From Vicinamibacterales bacterium (lineage in GTDB: Bacteria > Acidobacteriota > Vicinamibacteria > Vicinamibacterales > UBA2999): DNA of 64,000 nucleotides. Positions 1 through 8,705 of the stretch are shown here, piece by piece; the first letter of the stretch is position 1; every line of letters starts with the position of its first letter. Under the pieces are notes generated by a model. It was not told the DNA's origin. It saw nothing but the letters and a program-made list of their open reading frames with translations, and searched no databases. The stretch covers positions 124,001 through 188,000 of the forward strand of contig JAWKHS010000007.1 in the NCBI GenBank assembly GCA_041394705.1, written 5' to 3'. The translations under genes were made by a program, and so were the position numbers.

Positions 1-635
1 GAGCACGCCGACAGCACGAGCACCACCAGCAGGCCCGCGGCCGCCACGGTCCCGCCGATGTCCATCACCAGCACCCGGCCGAGGCCGGGCACGTCGGCCT
101 CGGGCCATCTGAGGAGCGCCAGCGACGCCCCCGAGAGCGCGAGGCGCAGTTCGGTGGGGCCGAGGCGCGCGAACGACAGGCGGAACTCGCCTCCCACGGC
201 CGTGGCCAGGAACACTTCGGCCGACACCAGCAGGTACGCGACGAGCACGCCCAGCGCGACGAGCGGCGACATGTAGCCGGAGAACGCCAGGCCTCCCATC
301 AGCGCCGACACGCCGCAGATGTCCAGCACGTGGTCCACGTAGTAGCCATAGCGCGGCCGCTCCTGGCGACGGACGCGCGCCAACGTGCCGTCCAGGCTGT
401 CGCCGAACCAGTTCACGGCGAGCCCGAGACCGACCCCGACGAGCGCCACAGGGAACAGCCGTGCCAGCGCGAACGAGGCCGACGCGGTGGCCGTCCCGAC
501 GACGCCGAGAGCCGTCAGGTGGTCGGAGTGGACCCATTCGGGCAACCGGCGCGCGATCCAGAGCAGCACGCGGCGCTCCACCGCGGCCGTCAGTCCGTCG
601 TTCACGCGTACGTGCGTCGCTGCGGCATCCGCCAT
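1..635 (-). CDS. CDP-alcohol phosphatidyltransferase family protein (3' end outside window)
   Basis: Integral membrane enzyme that would transfer a phosphatidyl or phospho-alcohol group from a CDP-alcohol; the acceptor cannot be told. Translating the reverse strand gives about 211 residues before the window edge. The family signature is visible at residues 79-105: DSLDG, then AR, then G, then two Asp spaced by four (D79, D82, G83, A86, R87, G97, D101, D105). The AR-to-G gap is nine residues, one longer than usual. Hydrophobic segments flank the motif at about 41-77 and 108-150, as expected for a multi-pass protein. The ATG start at 635 is preceded by a GGGAGGA ribosome site five bases upstream. 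The C-terminus is cut by the window edge. Confidence 0.8.
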   Translation of the reverse strand, partial: MADAAATHVRVNDGLTAAVERRVLLWIARRLPEWVHSDHLTALGVVGTATASASFALARLFPVALVGVGLGLAVNWFGDSLDGTLARVRRQERPRYGYYVDHVLDICGVSALMGGLAFSGYMSPLVALGVLVAYLLVSAEVFLATAVGGEFRLSFARLGPTELRLALSGASLALLRWPEADVPGLGRVLVMDIGGTVAAAGLLVVLVLSAC

Positions 636-819
636 CACGTCCTCCCGGGCGGCGCCGTCTCCCTGGAGCCGACCGCTGGCGGCTCCGGTGGCGGCGCGTC
701 TTCCGCCCACTGGCGGCGCGCATCGCCGCCCTCACCCGGGTACTGCGCAGGACCGTCGGGAACGGGCTCACGGGCGTCGATCCGGAGACGCCGCCGGGGC
801 GGGACGTGACAGGCCGCTG

Positions 820-1215
820 TCAGACCGGACCGGCGAGCAGCCGGATGAGGTCGGCGTCCGCCTCGGGAAACGGGAGGCCGGGCAGGTCCTGGCGGGCCAC
901 CCACCGCACGTCCTGGCCAATCATGGGCTTGGGCGCGCCCTGGAACGCGCACGCATAGAAGCGCAATTCCACGGTGCGGTCCCCGTAGGCGTGGGTGACG
1001 GCGTGCACCAGGTCCCCGACCTCCGCGAGGATGTCGAGCTCCTCGTGCAGTTCCCGCCGCAGGGCCTCGGCATCGGTCTCGTGCGGCTCGCGCTTGCCCC
1101 CCGGGAACTCCCAGTGTCCTGCCAGATGCGAGCCCCGCGGACGCAGGGTGAGCAGGTAGGTGCCGTCGCGTTCGATGACGGCGGCCACGACGACGATCGG
1201 CGTGGCGGCGCTCAC
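820..1215 (-). CDS. Nudix hydrolase, MutT-like (8-oxo-dGTP pyrophosphatase type)
   Basis: A 131-residue Nudix protein, the usual MutT length, likely hydrolysing an oxidised or non-canonical nucleoside triphosphate. The Nudix box runs from G40 to I62: GG at 39-40, E46, then RELHEE at 54-59, which supplies the metal-binding glutamates. The Gly near the end of the consensus (REUxEExGU) is Asp61 here. The preceding HWEFPGGK stretch is typical of MutT and NudG. The start is GTG at 1215. It lies 25 bases downstream of the S9 peptidase gene on the same strand, so the two may be cotranscribed. Substrate is inferred from family only. Confidence 0.85.
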   Translation of the reverse strand: MSAATPIVVVAAVIERDGTYLLTLRPRGSHLAGHWEFPGGKREPHETDAEALRRELHEELDILAEVGDLVHAVTHAYGDRTVELRFYACAFQGAPKPMIGQDVRWVARQDLPGLPFPEADADLIRLLAGPV

Positions 1216-1240
1216 GGCCGCCCACCCGAGCGGATCCGGG

Positions 1241-3385
1241 TCATGGCTGCGCCGGAGTGTGGCGGGACGCCAGCTGGCGGTCCAGGAAGTCTGCGGCCGC
1301 CGTGAACAGCCGCCGCCAGCTCCGCTGCATCAGGAAGCCGTGCACCTCGTCCGGGAACACGAGCTGCTCGGTGTGGACCTTGCGCGCCCGCAGCCGCTCC
1401 ACCAGCTCCACCGACTCGCTGAACGGCACGTTCCGGTCGTCGTCGCCGTGCACGAGCAGCACGGGCGAGCGCCAGCCGTCCACGAACGCCATCGGCGAGG
1501 CTTCGAACGCGCGGCGCGCGAGCTCCGGGCGCCGGGCCGGATCGTAGGAGGGCATGAAGTTCCTGATGGCGTTGTTCCAGTCGTGGACGCCGTGCACGTC
1601 CACGCCCGCCGCGAACATCCCCGATGCCCTCGACAGCGCCATGGCCGTGAGGTACCCACCGTAGGATCCGCCCCAGACGCCGATCCGCGACGCGTCCACG
1701 TCGGGCTGCGACGCCAGGTACAGCCCCGCGCCCACGACGTCGTTGAACTCGCTCGCGCCGGCCGCGCCGTAGCCGAGGGCCTCGCGGAACTCGAGGCCGT
1801 AGCCGGTGCCGCTGCGATAGTTCACCGAGAGCACGACGTAGCCGTTGCTCGCCATGAGCTGATTGAAGGCGTACGTGTGGTGGTAGTAGGAGAGGTAGTG
1901 CCATCCGAGCAGCATCTGGCGGCGGGAGCCTCCGTGGAAGAAGACGAGCGCCGGCCGCCGCTGCCCCGTCGCCAGCCCCGGTGGGCGGAAGAGCTGCGCC
2001 GGTACCTGCATGCCGTCGGCCGCGGTGAGGAGCACCGCCTGCGGCTCGACGAGCGCCTGCGCCGGGAACGACGGAGGGATGGCGGTGGGCGCCAGGTCCT
2101 GGGTCTTGCCCGCCGACAAAACCGCCGGCTGCCCGGGACGCCTGGCGTCGCCGTGCACGTAGGCCACCGACGTGCCGTCGGCGAGCACGGCCGGAAACCA
2201 TTCGAGTCCGCTGCCAGACGTGAGGGCGGCCGGCGCGGCCGCGGCCGCGGTGGTCACGCGCCACAGATGGCGACGGTGCAGGTCCTCCTGGTTCGAGCTG
2301 ACCACGGCGGCGCGGCCGTCCGCGGTGTAGCTCACCGAGTCGATCTCGAAGTCGCCGGGCGTCAGCAGCGCCGGCGTACCGCCGGCGGACTCCACCGAGT
2401 ACAGGTGCAGCCACCCGTCGCGCTCCCACGGGAAGACCAGCCGGTCGTCCGCCGTCCAGCGGAGGGGCTCGTCGATATCACCCGAGTAGAAGACGCTGCC
2501 GCGACCCTCTGGGGCGCGCCAGACCTCGCGGCTGACGCCCGTGCGCGCGTCGGCCACGTGGAGCGCCCACGGCGCGCCCTCGCGCTCGGGGAAGAACAGG
2601 AGCCGGTCGCGCACGGGCGGCCGGCGGACGAAGGCCACGCGCGTGCCGTCGGGCGACCAGGCGGGGGCGTCGTCGCTGTCGAGCGACGGCCCCAGCCAGG
2701 TGACGGCCTTCGACGCCGTGTCCAGGACGCCGACGAACGCGTGGTCGCCGCGCGCGCTGACGAACGCGAGGCGGGTCCCGTCCGGCGACCAGGTCAGACG
2801 GCGGGCCCCGCCGCGAATGGCGGCCGCCTCGGCCGCGGGCGGCGCGCCTGGACCGGCATTGCCGAGCCAGATCCGCCCCCGCCTGACGAACGCCACGCGG
2901 TCGCCCTTCGGAGAGACGGCCGGGGCGCTGCCGTCGCCGATCCTGACCGGCGCGCCGCCGCTCGTGGACACGGCCCACACGGCCTGATCGGCGCCGCCGG
3001 CCGCGCTGGTCGGATTGGGGATGTCGCCGGCCCGGTTCGGCGCGCCGCCGCGGACGTAGACGACGGCGCCGCCGTCGGCCGTGAAGGCCAGGTCGGTGAT
3101 GTCCTGGCCATCGTCCTCCTTGAACGTCGTCAGCCGCCGGCCGGTGAACGCCGGCCCCTCGGCCACCCACACGTTGCGCGCGCCCTGTTCGTCGAACACC
3201 CACGCCACCCTCGCGCCAGAGGGCGCGGCGACGATCTCGCTCGTGAAGGGCGCCGACAGCAGGACCTCGAGGGACAGGCCCGCGCTCTGGCGGGCCAGTC
3301 CCCGGGGCCCGATCGTCAACAGCGCCGCCGCGACGGCCGCGACGGCGAGCCGCCCGGGGCCGAGCGCGCGAATGAACGGGCCCAT
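1241..3385 (-). CDS. S9 family prolyl oligopeptidase / dipeptidyl aminopeptidase-like peptidase, exported
   Basis: Secreted serine peptidase of about 714 residues. The N-terminus (residues 1-32) is a signal peptide with a VAAVAAALL core and an Ala/Arg/Gln end. The next 430 or so residues contain repeated WSPDGTRLAFV-type blades (WD40/TolB-like beta-propeller). The C-terminal alpha/beta-hydrolase domain carries GGSYGGY with catalytic Ser574, Asp650 in HGDDDRNVP, and His682 in DEVHGF, so all three catalytic residues are present. The start at 3385 is chosen because GGGAGGTGGAG lies directly upstream and it begins at the signal peptide; longer in-frame starts would add a charged leader. Such peptidases are numerous in Acidobacteria. 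Exact specificity is unknown. Confidence 0.9.
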   Translation of the reverse strand: MGPFIRALGPGRLAVAAVAAALLTIGPRGLARQSAGLSLEVLLSAPFTSEIVAAPSGARVAWVFDEQGARNVWVAEGPAFTGRRLTTFKEDDGQDITDLAFTADGGAVVYVRGGAPNRAGDIPNPTSAAGGADQAVWAVSTSGGAPVRIGDGSAPAVSPKGDRVAFVRRGRIWLGNAGPGAPPAAEAAAIRGGARRLTWSPDGTRLAFVSARGDHAFVGVLDTASKAVTWLGPSLDSDDAPAWSPDGTRVAFVRRPPVRDRLLFFPEREGAPWALHVADARTGVSREVWRAPEGRGSVFYSGDIDEPLRWTADDRLVFPWERDGWLHLYSVESAGGTPALLTPGDFEIDSVSYTADGRAAVVSSNQEDLHRRHLWRVTTAAAAAPAALTSGSGLEWFPAVLADGTSVAYVHGDARRPGQPAVLSAGKTQDLAPTAIPPSFPAQALVEPQAVLLTAADGMQVPAQLFRPPGLATGQRRPALVFFHGGSRRQMLLGWHYLSYYHHTYAFNQLMASNGYVVLSVNYRSGTGYGLEFREALGYGAAGASEFNDVVGAGLYLASQPDVDASRIGVWGGSYGGYLTAMALSRASGMFAAGVDVHGVHDWNNAIRNFMPSYDPARRPELARRAFEASPMAFVDGWRSPVLLVHGDDDRNVPFSESVELVERLRARKVHTEQLVFPDEVHGFLMQRSWRRLFTAAADFLDRQLASRHTPAQP

Positions 3386-3425
3386 CTCCACCTCCCTGCC
3401 TGCGCGCCGGCCGTTCGCGGCCGCG

Positions 3426-4442
3426 CTACTCGATTGGAAACGACTTGACGGTGGCGGCAACGGCGTCCCGGCCGCACTGGACCGTCACCGCGGTGCCCGG
3501 TGCGATGAAGTCCCGGTGCACGTACGCCAGCGCGACGGCCCGCAGCAGGCGGGGCGACCAGGCGGCGCTCGTGACGCGTCCGATCTCGCCGCGCTCGCTG
3601 CTGATCGGGGCCCGCGCCTGCGGGACGTCCGGGCCGTCGAGGGCGAGGCCGACCAGCTTGCGGGCCACGCGCCCGCCGCCCCGGTGCAGGACCCGCACGA
3701 CGACTTCCTGTCCCACGTAGCAGCCCTTCGTGAACGAGATGGCGCGGTCCTCGATGCCCGCTTCCAGGGGAATCGTGTCGGCGTCCATGTCGACCAGGAA
3801 CTGCGGGCGCCCGGCTTCGATACGGGCGTATTCGATGGCGTCGGGCGCGGCCAGGACGCCGCCCGCCAGCCGGAGCCGCGAGGCCCACAGGTCCGTCTGG
3901 TCGGCGGGCACCCGCAGCACGTAGCCGGACACGCCGAACGTGCGGGCCGAGTACATCCGCCCGTCCGGAGGCAGACCGGCGTGCGCGTACTCCGGCCAGG
4001 CGTCCAGCGTCTCGGCACGGAGCGACGAGCCGGAGGCCCGCGCCCGCGATCCCACGAGCACCCGCGCGATGACCTCGGCCGCGTGCGTGCCGTAGACGCC
4101 GACGGTGCGCCACATGGCCGACTCGTCGACGGCGACGACATCCTCTGCGAAGATCGCGGCCGTCAGCTGCCTGAAGAGCGGCGCGGCCAGCAGCGCCGGC
4201 AGCTCGAGCGTGAGCGAGTCGCGCTCGGCCAGCACCACGGCGTCGGTCAGCATGCGCCCCTGCGGCGTGAGCCAGGCCGTGTAGCAGCCGTGGCCCGGGG
4301 CGAGCGCCTCGACGTCGTTCGAGAGGAGCCCCTGCAGCCACGTCGCCCGATCGGGCCCGGACACGCGGACCAGCCCGGCGTCTCCGTGCGTGACGACGAG
4401 CGCGCTGTTCAGCAGGGCGCTGTGACTGACGTGTCCCGGCAA
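3426..4442 (-). CDS. ygfZ: YgfZ/GcvT-domain folate-binding protein
   Basis: Tetrahydrofolate-binding protein of the YgfZ family, which helps build or repair iron-sulfur enzymes such as MiaB in other bacteria. About 338 residues from the TTG start at 4442. The N-terminal part has the VSGPDRATWLQGLLSNDV segment (about 27-44), and the diagnostic KGCYVGQE motif with its conserved Cys lies at 239-246. The start is uncertain: no ATG or GTG is suitably placed and TTG best fits the family N-terminus. It is transcribed divergently from the hydrolase gene, with only 18 bases between the two start codons, so their promoters must overlap coding sequence or the transcripts have almost no leader. Confidence 0.85.
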   Translation of the reverse strand: MPGHVSHSALLNSALVVTHGDAGLVRVSGPDRATWLQGLLSNDVEALAPGHGCYTAWLTPQGRMLTDAVVLAERDSLTLELPALLAAPLFRQLTAAIFAEDVVAVDESAMWRTVGVYGTHAAEVIARVLVGSRARASGSSLRAETLDAWPEYAHAGLPPDGRMYSARTFGVSGYVLRVPADQTDLWASRLRLAGGVLAAPDAIEYARIEAGRPQFLVDMDADTIPLEAGIEDRAISFTKGCYVGQEVVVRVLHRGGGRVARKLVGLALDGPDVPQARAPISSERGEIGRVTSAAWSPRLLRAVALAYVHRDFIAPGTAVTVQCGRDAVAATVKSFPIE

Positions 4443-4448
4443 CGATGC

Positions 4449-4454
4449 TACCCT
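4449..4454 (+). promoter_or_regulatory. Possible -10 box (TACCCT) six bases before the GTG of the alpha/beta hydrolase
   Basis: TACCCT lies in the 18-base gap between two divergent start codons. There is no room for a leader or ribosome site, so a leaderless transcript is plausible. Weak match; no -35 element seen. Confidence 0.25.
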
Positions 4455-4460
4455 TTGAGC

Positions 4461-6173
4461 GTGGAGCCCGTCGTGCCGCCCACGATCCCGGATTGTAACC
4501 GTCGAACGACGCCCGCGCTCGCCCTGGCGGCGGTCCTCGTCGCGGCCGCCGCGGGCGCCCAGACGCCCGTCCCACGGCCGGCGGCCGTGGCCGGCGCCGA
4601 CTCGTTCGTGGTGTTCGTGGCGGGCCGGCAGGTGGGCCGCGAGGAAGTGGCGGTCTCGCGGCAGGCGGACGGCTGGGTCATCCGCGGCTCGTCCACGCTG
4701 AATCCGCCCTTCGGCATCCAGATCCGGCAGGCCGAACTGACGTACGACGGCGAGTGGCGGCCGCGGTCGCTGTCGCTGGATGGCGTCGTCCAGGGACGGG
4801 AGATCTCGCTGGCGACGACCTTCGCCGACGGCAAAGCCGCCAATCATTTGACGGAGGCCAGCGAGTCCTCGGACAAGGTGGACGAGGTATCGGCCGACGC
4901 CGTCGTGCTGCCGAACGTCTTCTTCGGCGGCTACGCGGCGCTTGCCGCCAGGCTCGGCGGGACGACACCCGGGAGCGAGATCAGGGCCTATATCGCGCCC
5001 CAGGCCGAGATCCCCATCGTCGTCGACTCGGTCGGCGACGAGCGCATCGAGACGCCGGGACGCACGTTCGACGCCCGGCGCTACACCATCACCTTCAGGA
5101 ACCCCTCGGGAGCCCTCACCGCCAGCCTCTGGACCGAGAGGTCCGGCGCGCTCGTGAGGCTGAGCGTGCCGGCCCAGACCCTCGAGGTGGCGCGCGAGGA
5201 CGTGGCGTCGGCGGCGGCTCGGATCTCGGCCTTCTCGATTGCCGGGGACGAGTCGGTCCGGGTTCCGGCCAACGGGTTCTCGCTCGCGGCGACCGTCACG
5301 GCGCCGAAGGATCTCGTCCGGCCCGCCCCCGCCGTGGTGCTGATCGGCGGGTCGGGGCCGACGGACCGCGACGGCACCGTGGCGGGCGTGCCCGTCATCG
5401 GCCAGATCGCGAAGGCCCTCGTCGAGGCCGGCTTCGTGGTGGTGCGCTACGACAAGCGCGGCGTGGGCCAGAGCGGCGGCCGGCCCGAGACGGCGACGCT
5501 CACCGACTACGCCGAGGATGCGCGGGCCGTGATCAACTACCTGCGCAAGAGCCGCAAGCGCGAGGTGGACCCCCGCCGCATCGCGGTGCTGGGCCACAGC
5601 GAGGGCGCGTGGACGGCCATGCGGCTGGCGGCCTCCGAGAAGAACGTGGCCGCGCTGGTGCTGGTCGCCGCGGCGTCGAGCACGGGCGGGGCTCTGGTGC
5701 TCGAGCAGCAGCAGCACCTCCTCGACGTCATGAAGGTGCCCGAGGAGGAGAAGCGCGCCAAGGCGGAACTCCAGACGCGCATCAACGCGGCCGCCACCGG
5801 ACAGGGGCCCTGGGACGGCATCGAACCGGACCTGAAGGCCCAGGCCGACACGCCGTGGTTCGCCAGCTTCCTGGCCTTCGATCCCGCCAAGGTCATGAAG
5901 GACGTCCGCCAGCCGATTCTGATCGTGCAAGGGGAGCTCGACACGCAGGTGCCCGCCCACCACGCCGATCAGCTGGCCGACATGGCCAGGGCCCGCAAAC
6001 GCCGGGCCGACGTGGAAGTCGCGCGTGTGGCCGGCGTGAATCACCTGCTGCTGCCGGCCACGACGGGCGAGGTCACGGAGTACACGTCGCTCGCCGGCAC
6101 ACAGGTCAGCCGCGACGCCACCGGCGCGATATCCGGGTGGCTGCGCGAGACGCTGTCGGCTCCCGGGAAGTAG
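4461..6173 (+). CDS. Exported alpha/beta hydrolase with an N-terminal beta-rich domain
   Basis: About 570 residues. A signal peptide (about 17-34, ALALAAVLVAAAAGAQ) is followed by a roughly 230-residue beta-rich region of unknown function. The C-terminal alpha/beta-hydrolase domain starts near residue 275 (VVLIGGSGPTDRDG). Catalytic residues are visible: Ser380 in GHSEG, Asp494 in GELDTQ and His528 in GVNHLLL. This organisation resembles Acidobacterial and Bacteroidetes secreted esterases/acyl hydrolases (EstA/dienelactone-hydrolase-like). GTG at 4461 is taken as start because it precedes the signal peptide directly. The 10-base gap to the next gene suggests cotranscription. Substrate unknown. 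Confidence 0.85.
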   Translation: MEPVVPPTIPDCNRRTTPALALAAVLVAAAAGAQTPVPRPAAVAGADSFVVFVAGRQVGREEVAVSRQADGWVIRGSSTLNPPFGIQIRQAELTYDGEWRPRSLSLDGVVQGREISLATTFADGKAANHLTEASESSDKVDEVSADAVVLPNVFFGGYAALAARLGGTTPGSEIRAYIAPQAEIPIVVDSVGDERIETPGRTFDARRYTITFRNPSGALTASLWTERSGALVRLSVPAQTLEVAREDVASAAARISAFSIAGDESVRVPANGFSLAATVTAPKDLVRPAPAVVLIGGSGPTDRDGTVAGVPVIGQIAKALVEAGFVVVRYDKRGVGQSGGRPETATLTDYAEDARAVINYLRKSRKREVDPRRIAVLGHSEGAWTAMRLAASEKNVAALVLVAAASSTGGALVLEQQQHLLDVMKVPEEEKRAKAELQTRINAAATGQGPWDGIEPDLKAQADTPWFASFLAFDPAKVMKDVRQPILIVQGELDTQVPAHHADQLADMARARKRRADVEVARVAGVNHLLLPATTGEVTEYTSLAGTQVSRDATGAISGWLRETLSAPGK

Positions 6174-6183
6174 GCGCCGGACC

Positions 6184-7002
6184 ATGAAGCCGCTGCGTGC
6201 CGCCGATGTGCGCCGGGCCGTCGGTGCAGCGGGCCGGGCCATCAGCGCGGCGCTCGACACGCGCCACAAGTCCATCGATCCGGAGATGCTCAACTCGGCG
6301 GGCAGCGTCAGCGCCGAGTGGTACATCGAGACCCTCTGGCACTACCTCGCGAAGCGGTCGCTGCTCGACGGCGTCAGCAGCTTCGACGTGGAGTTCCGTC
6401 AACCGGCCCGCCCGTCCGACAAGCAGCTGCACTTCGCGCTGCCCCATCCGGAGGACGACGACCTGGTGATGGACTTCCACGTCATGCGCCAGGGGCCGGC
6501 GAAGCGGCCGGAGAAGGTGCCGGTGGCGCGCATCGAGATCCACCGCGGCCGGAGGCGGCGGCACGGCGTCGCGCCCGACCCGCCGATGCACCCGTATGGC
6601 ATCGAGGTGCGCACCCGCCACCTCAACGAGCGCGGCAACGTGTCGTGGTACACGATGGTCGCCGTCATCATGGACGTGGCCCGGCGGGGCCTGCAGTTCG
6701 ACGATCCGCGCGTCGATCGCGAGGACGACAGCCTGCTGTACATCGTCCCGCGCTTCTCGTTCACGCCGCTGGCCGATGCCGCGCTGTGCCAGAACCTGTT
6801 CGTCTATCCCGAGTTCTCCGTCGATCGGCCGTGGCGGAAGGGGCGGACCTCGGCCACGGCCCGCATCACGATGTGGGCGGCGGCCAACGCCGCGCCGTGG
6901 CCAATCGCCGAGAGCGTCGTCACCGTGGTGCGGACCAGCGTCGTGGACGGCCAGCGGCGGCCGGTGGACGATCACGGCCGCGTGCCGAGAACCGGGACGT
7001 AG
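6184..7002 (+). CDS. Uncharacterised 272-residue protein
   Basis: Not recognised. Codon use (strong third-position G/C) and tight spacing after the hydrolase support a real gene. There is no signal peptide or membrane segment. The sequence is rich in Arg, Asp and His, with a basic patch HRGRRRRH near residue 121, and mixed alpha/beta character (VSWYTMVAVIMDVARRGLQF, LLYIVPRFSFTPL). The C-terminal 20 residues look disordered. The ATG at 6184 has a weak AGG upstream. It could be a cytoplasmic accessory protein of the neighbouring hydrolase, but nothing in the sequence shows a function. Confidence 0.6.
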   Translation: MKPLRAADVRRAVGAAGRAISAALDTRHKSIDPEMLNSAGSVSAEWYIETLWHYLAKRSLLDGVSSFDVEFRQPARPSDKQLHFALPHPEDDDLVMDFHVMRQGPAKRPEKVPVARIEIHRGRRRRHGVAPDPPMHPYGIEVRTRHLNERGNVSWYTMVAVIMDVARRGLQFDDPRVDREDDSLLYIVPRFSFTPLADAALCQNLFVYPEFSVDRPWRKGRTSATARITMWAAANAAPWPIAESVVTVVRTSVVDGQRRPVDDHGRVPRTGT

Positions 7003-7073
7003 CGGGCAACCCGCGGAAGTGGCGCGATGGGGCGCGGCGGGCCAGCGGCCGAAAGCACGGCTGAAGCACCCGC

Positions 7074-8660
7074 ATGCGGATTCTCACGCTCGTCGCCGCC
7101 GTCGTCGCCTGTGCGCAGCCGGCCGCGGCGCAGTCCACCTTCCTGTATTTCACGAGCCAGGCCGGCGACTACATCGGCCAGGGGCAGGTCCTGACGCTGA
7201 CGCCCGCCAAGGCCACGTTCGCGGCCGAGGAGAACTTCGACGCCGGCGTGAGCGTCGACGTCGACACGACGGCCGGCGTGAACTGGCATGCCGAGTTCTC
7301 GGCGCCCGGCGACGTGCCGCTGACGCCCGGCGACTACCCGGACGCGGGCCGCTATCCGCTGAACGGCCCGGCCGAGCCCGGCCTGGCAATCTACGGCGAC
7401 GGGCGGGGCTGCAACGCCTCGACCGGGCGCTTCACGGTGCTCGAGGTCGTCTACGGCGCCGGCGGCGCGGTGACGCGGTTCGCGGCCGATTTCGAACAGC
7501 ACTGCGAAGGCGCGCAGCCCGGCCTGTTCGGCTCCGTGCGCGTCAACTCCACGCTCCCCGTCCCTGTGACCGTGGCGCCGACGGCTCTCTCGGTCGGCCC
7601 GGGATCGACGACGTCGGTCGTGCGCATCACCGGCGTGCCCACGTTTCCGTGGACGGCCTCGAGCGGCGCGCCGTGGCTCTCGGTGCCGGCGGGCGGCACG
7701 GGCGACACCCTGGTCGTCGCCGTCGACCGCAATCCCACGACGTCGCCGCGCAGCGGCGCCATCGTCATCGGCGGTGCGACCGTGATCGTCACCCAGCGCG
7801 CCAACGGCGTGCCGGGCGAGCCGACGGACCTCGGCGCGGCCACCGAACGCGGCACGCTGCACGTGGCATGGCAGGCGCCGGGCGCCGGCGGCGATGCCAC
7901 GTCCTATCGGCTGGAGGGGGGCATGGACGCCACGGCCCTGGCCGCCGCGATCGACCTGCCCTCCGGCGCGACCTCAGCCGACTTTCCGGGGGTGCCGCCC
8001 GGCCGCTACTTCCTGCGCGTCGTCGGGCGCAACGAGTTCGGCGACGGGCCGCCGTCGAAGCCGATCGCGCTCGACATGACCAGCGGTACGAGCCTGCCGG
8101 GCCGCCCGAGGATTGCATCGGCCGGCGTCGCGAACGGCATCTTCTCGATGACCTGGGATCCGCCGTCGCCGGCCGGCGAGATCGGCGGCTACCTGCTCGA
8201 GACGGGCACGGTCGCGGGCGTGATGAACCTCGGCACCTACCATCTGGCCCCCACGTCCTCGCTCACCACGCGCATGGTCTTCGGCGGCACCTACTTCCTG
8301 CGGCTCCGGGCCGTGAACTCCGCCGGCATCGGTCCGCCGTCCGCGGAGGTGATGATCCGGGCCGGCAACTACCCGGCCCCTCCGCCGGCGCCGCTCGGCC
8401 TCGCCTGGTCGCGCTCGGGATCCGACGTCACGCTGTCGTGGACGCCGCCGACGACGCTGCCCGGCGAAGGCGCCCAGCAGTACCGGCTGGAAGTGGGCGT
8501 GGAGCCCGGCGCGACGAACGCCTGGGTCTCCACCAGCGGGACGACCACCGGATTCACGTTCCCCGGCGTGCCGCCGGGCCGCTACTACGTCCGCGTCCGC
8601 GGTGAGAACCGCCGCGGTCGAAGCGCGCCCTCCAACGAAGTCACCGTCGTCGTTCCGTAG
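7074..8660 (+). CDS. Secreted protein with BACON-like and three fibronectin type III domains
   Basis: A 528-residue exported protein. Signal peptide at 1-20 (LVAAVVACAQPAAAQ). Residues about 21-160 form an uncharacterised beta-rich domain with two Cys (CNASTG, EHCEG). Residues about 162-243 resemble a BACON/Ig-like domain (APWLSVPAGG, then IVIGGATVIVTQ). Three FN3 domains follow at about 244-340, 340-432 and 432-528, each ending in a PPGRYFLRVRA...G.GPPS-type strand. There is no catalytic domain, no PEP-CTERM tail and no lipobox. FN3 modules of this kind usually mediate surface or polysaccharide contacts. The same FN3 style recurs in the two exported proteins near 57-61 kb. Confidence 0.8.
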   Translation: MRILTLVAAVVACAQPAAAQSTFLYFTSQAGDYIGQGQVLTLTPAKATFAAEENFDAGVSVDVDTTAGVNWHAEFSAPGDVPLTPGDYPDAGRYPLNGPAEPGLAIYGDGRGCNASTGRFTVLEVVYGAGGAVTRFAADFEQHCEGAQPGLFGSVRVNSTLPVPVTVAPTALSVGPGSTTSVVRITGVPTFPWTASSGAPWLSVPAGGTGDTLVVAVDRNPTTSPRSGAIVIGGATVIVTQRANGVPGEPTDLGAATERGTLHVAWQAPGAGGDATSYRLEGGMDATALAAAIDLPSGATSADFPGVPPGRYFLRVVGRNEFGDGPPSKPIALDMTSGTSLPGRPRIASAGVANGIFSMTWDPPSPAGEIGGYLLETGTVAGVMNLGTYHLAPTSSLTTRMVFGGTYFLRLRAVNSAGIGPPSAEVMIRAGNYPAPPPAPLGLAWSRSGSDVTLSWTPPTTLPGEGAQQYRLEVGVEPGATNAWVSTSGTTTGFTFPGVPPGRYYVRVRGENRRGRSAPSNEVTVVVP

Positions 8661-8705
8661 GAGACGGCCCACGCGGTCGGGCGCCGCCGGGCCGGGCGCT
8701 GGCGG

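Noticed and set aside
1160..3448. Long open frame on the + strand opposite the S9 peptidase
   Set aside because: It is antisense to a gene with a full catalytic triad; its peptide is Arg/Ala/Gly/Pro/His-rich with no fold signal, a typical shadow of GC-rich coding DNA.
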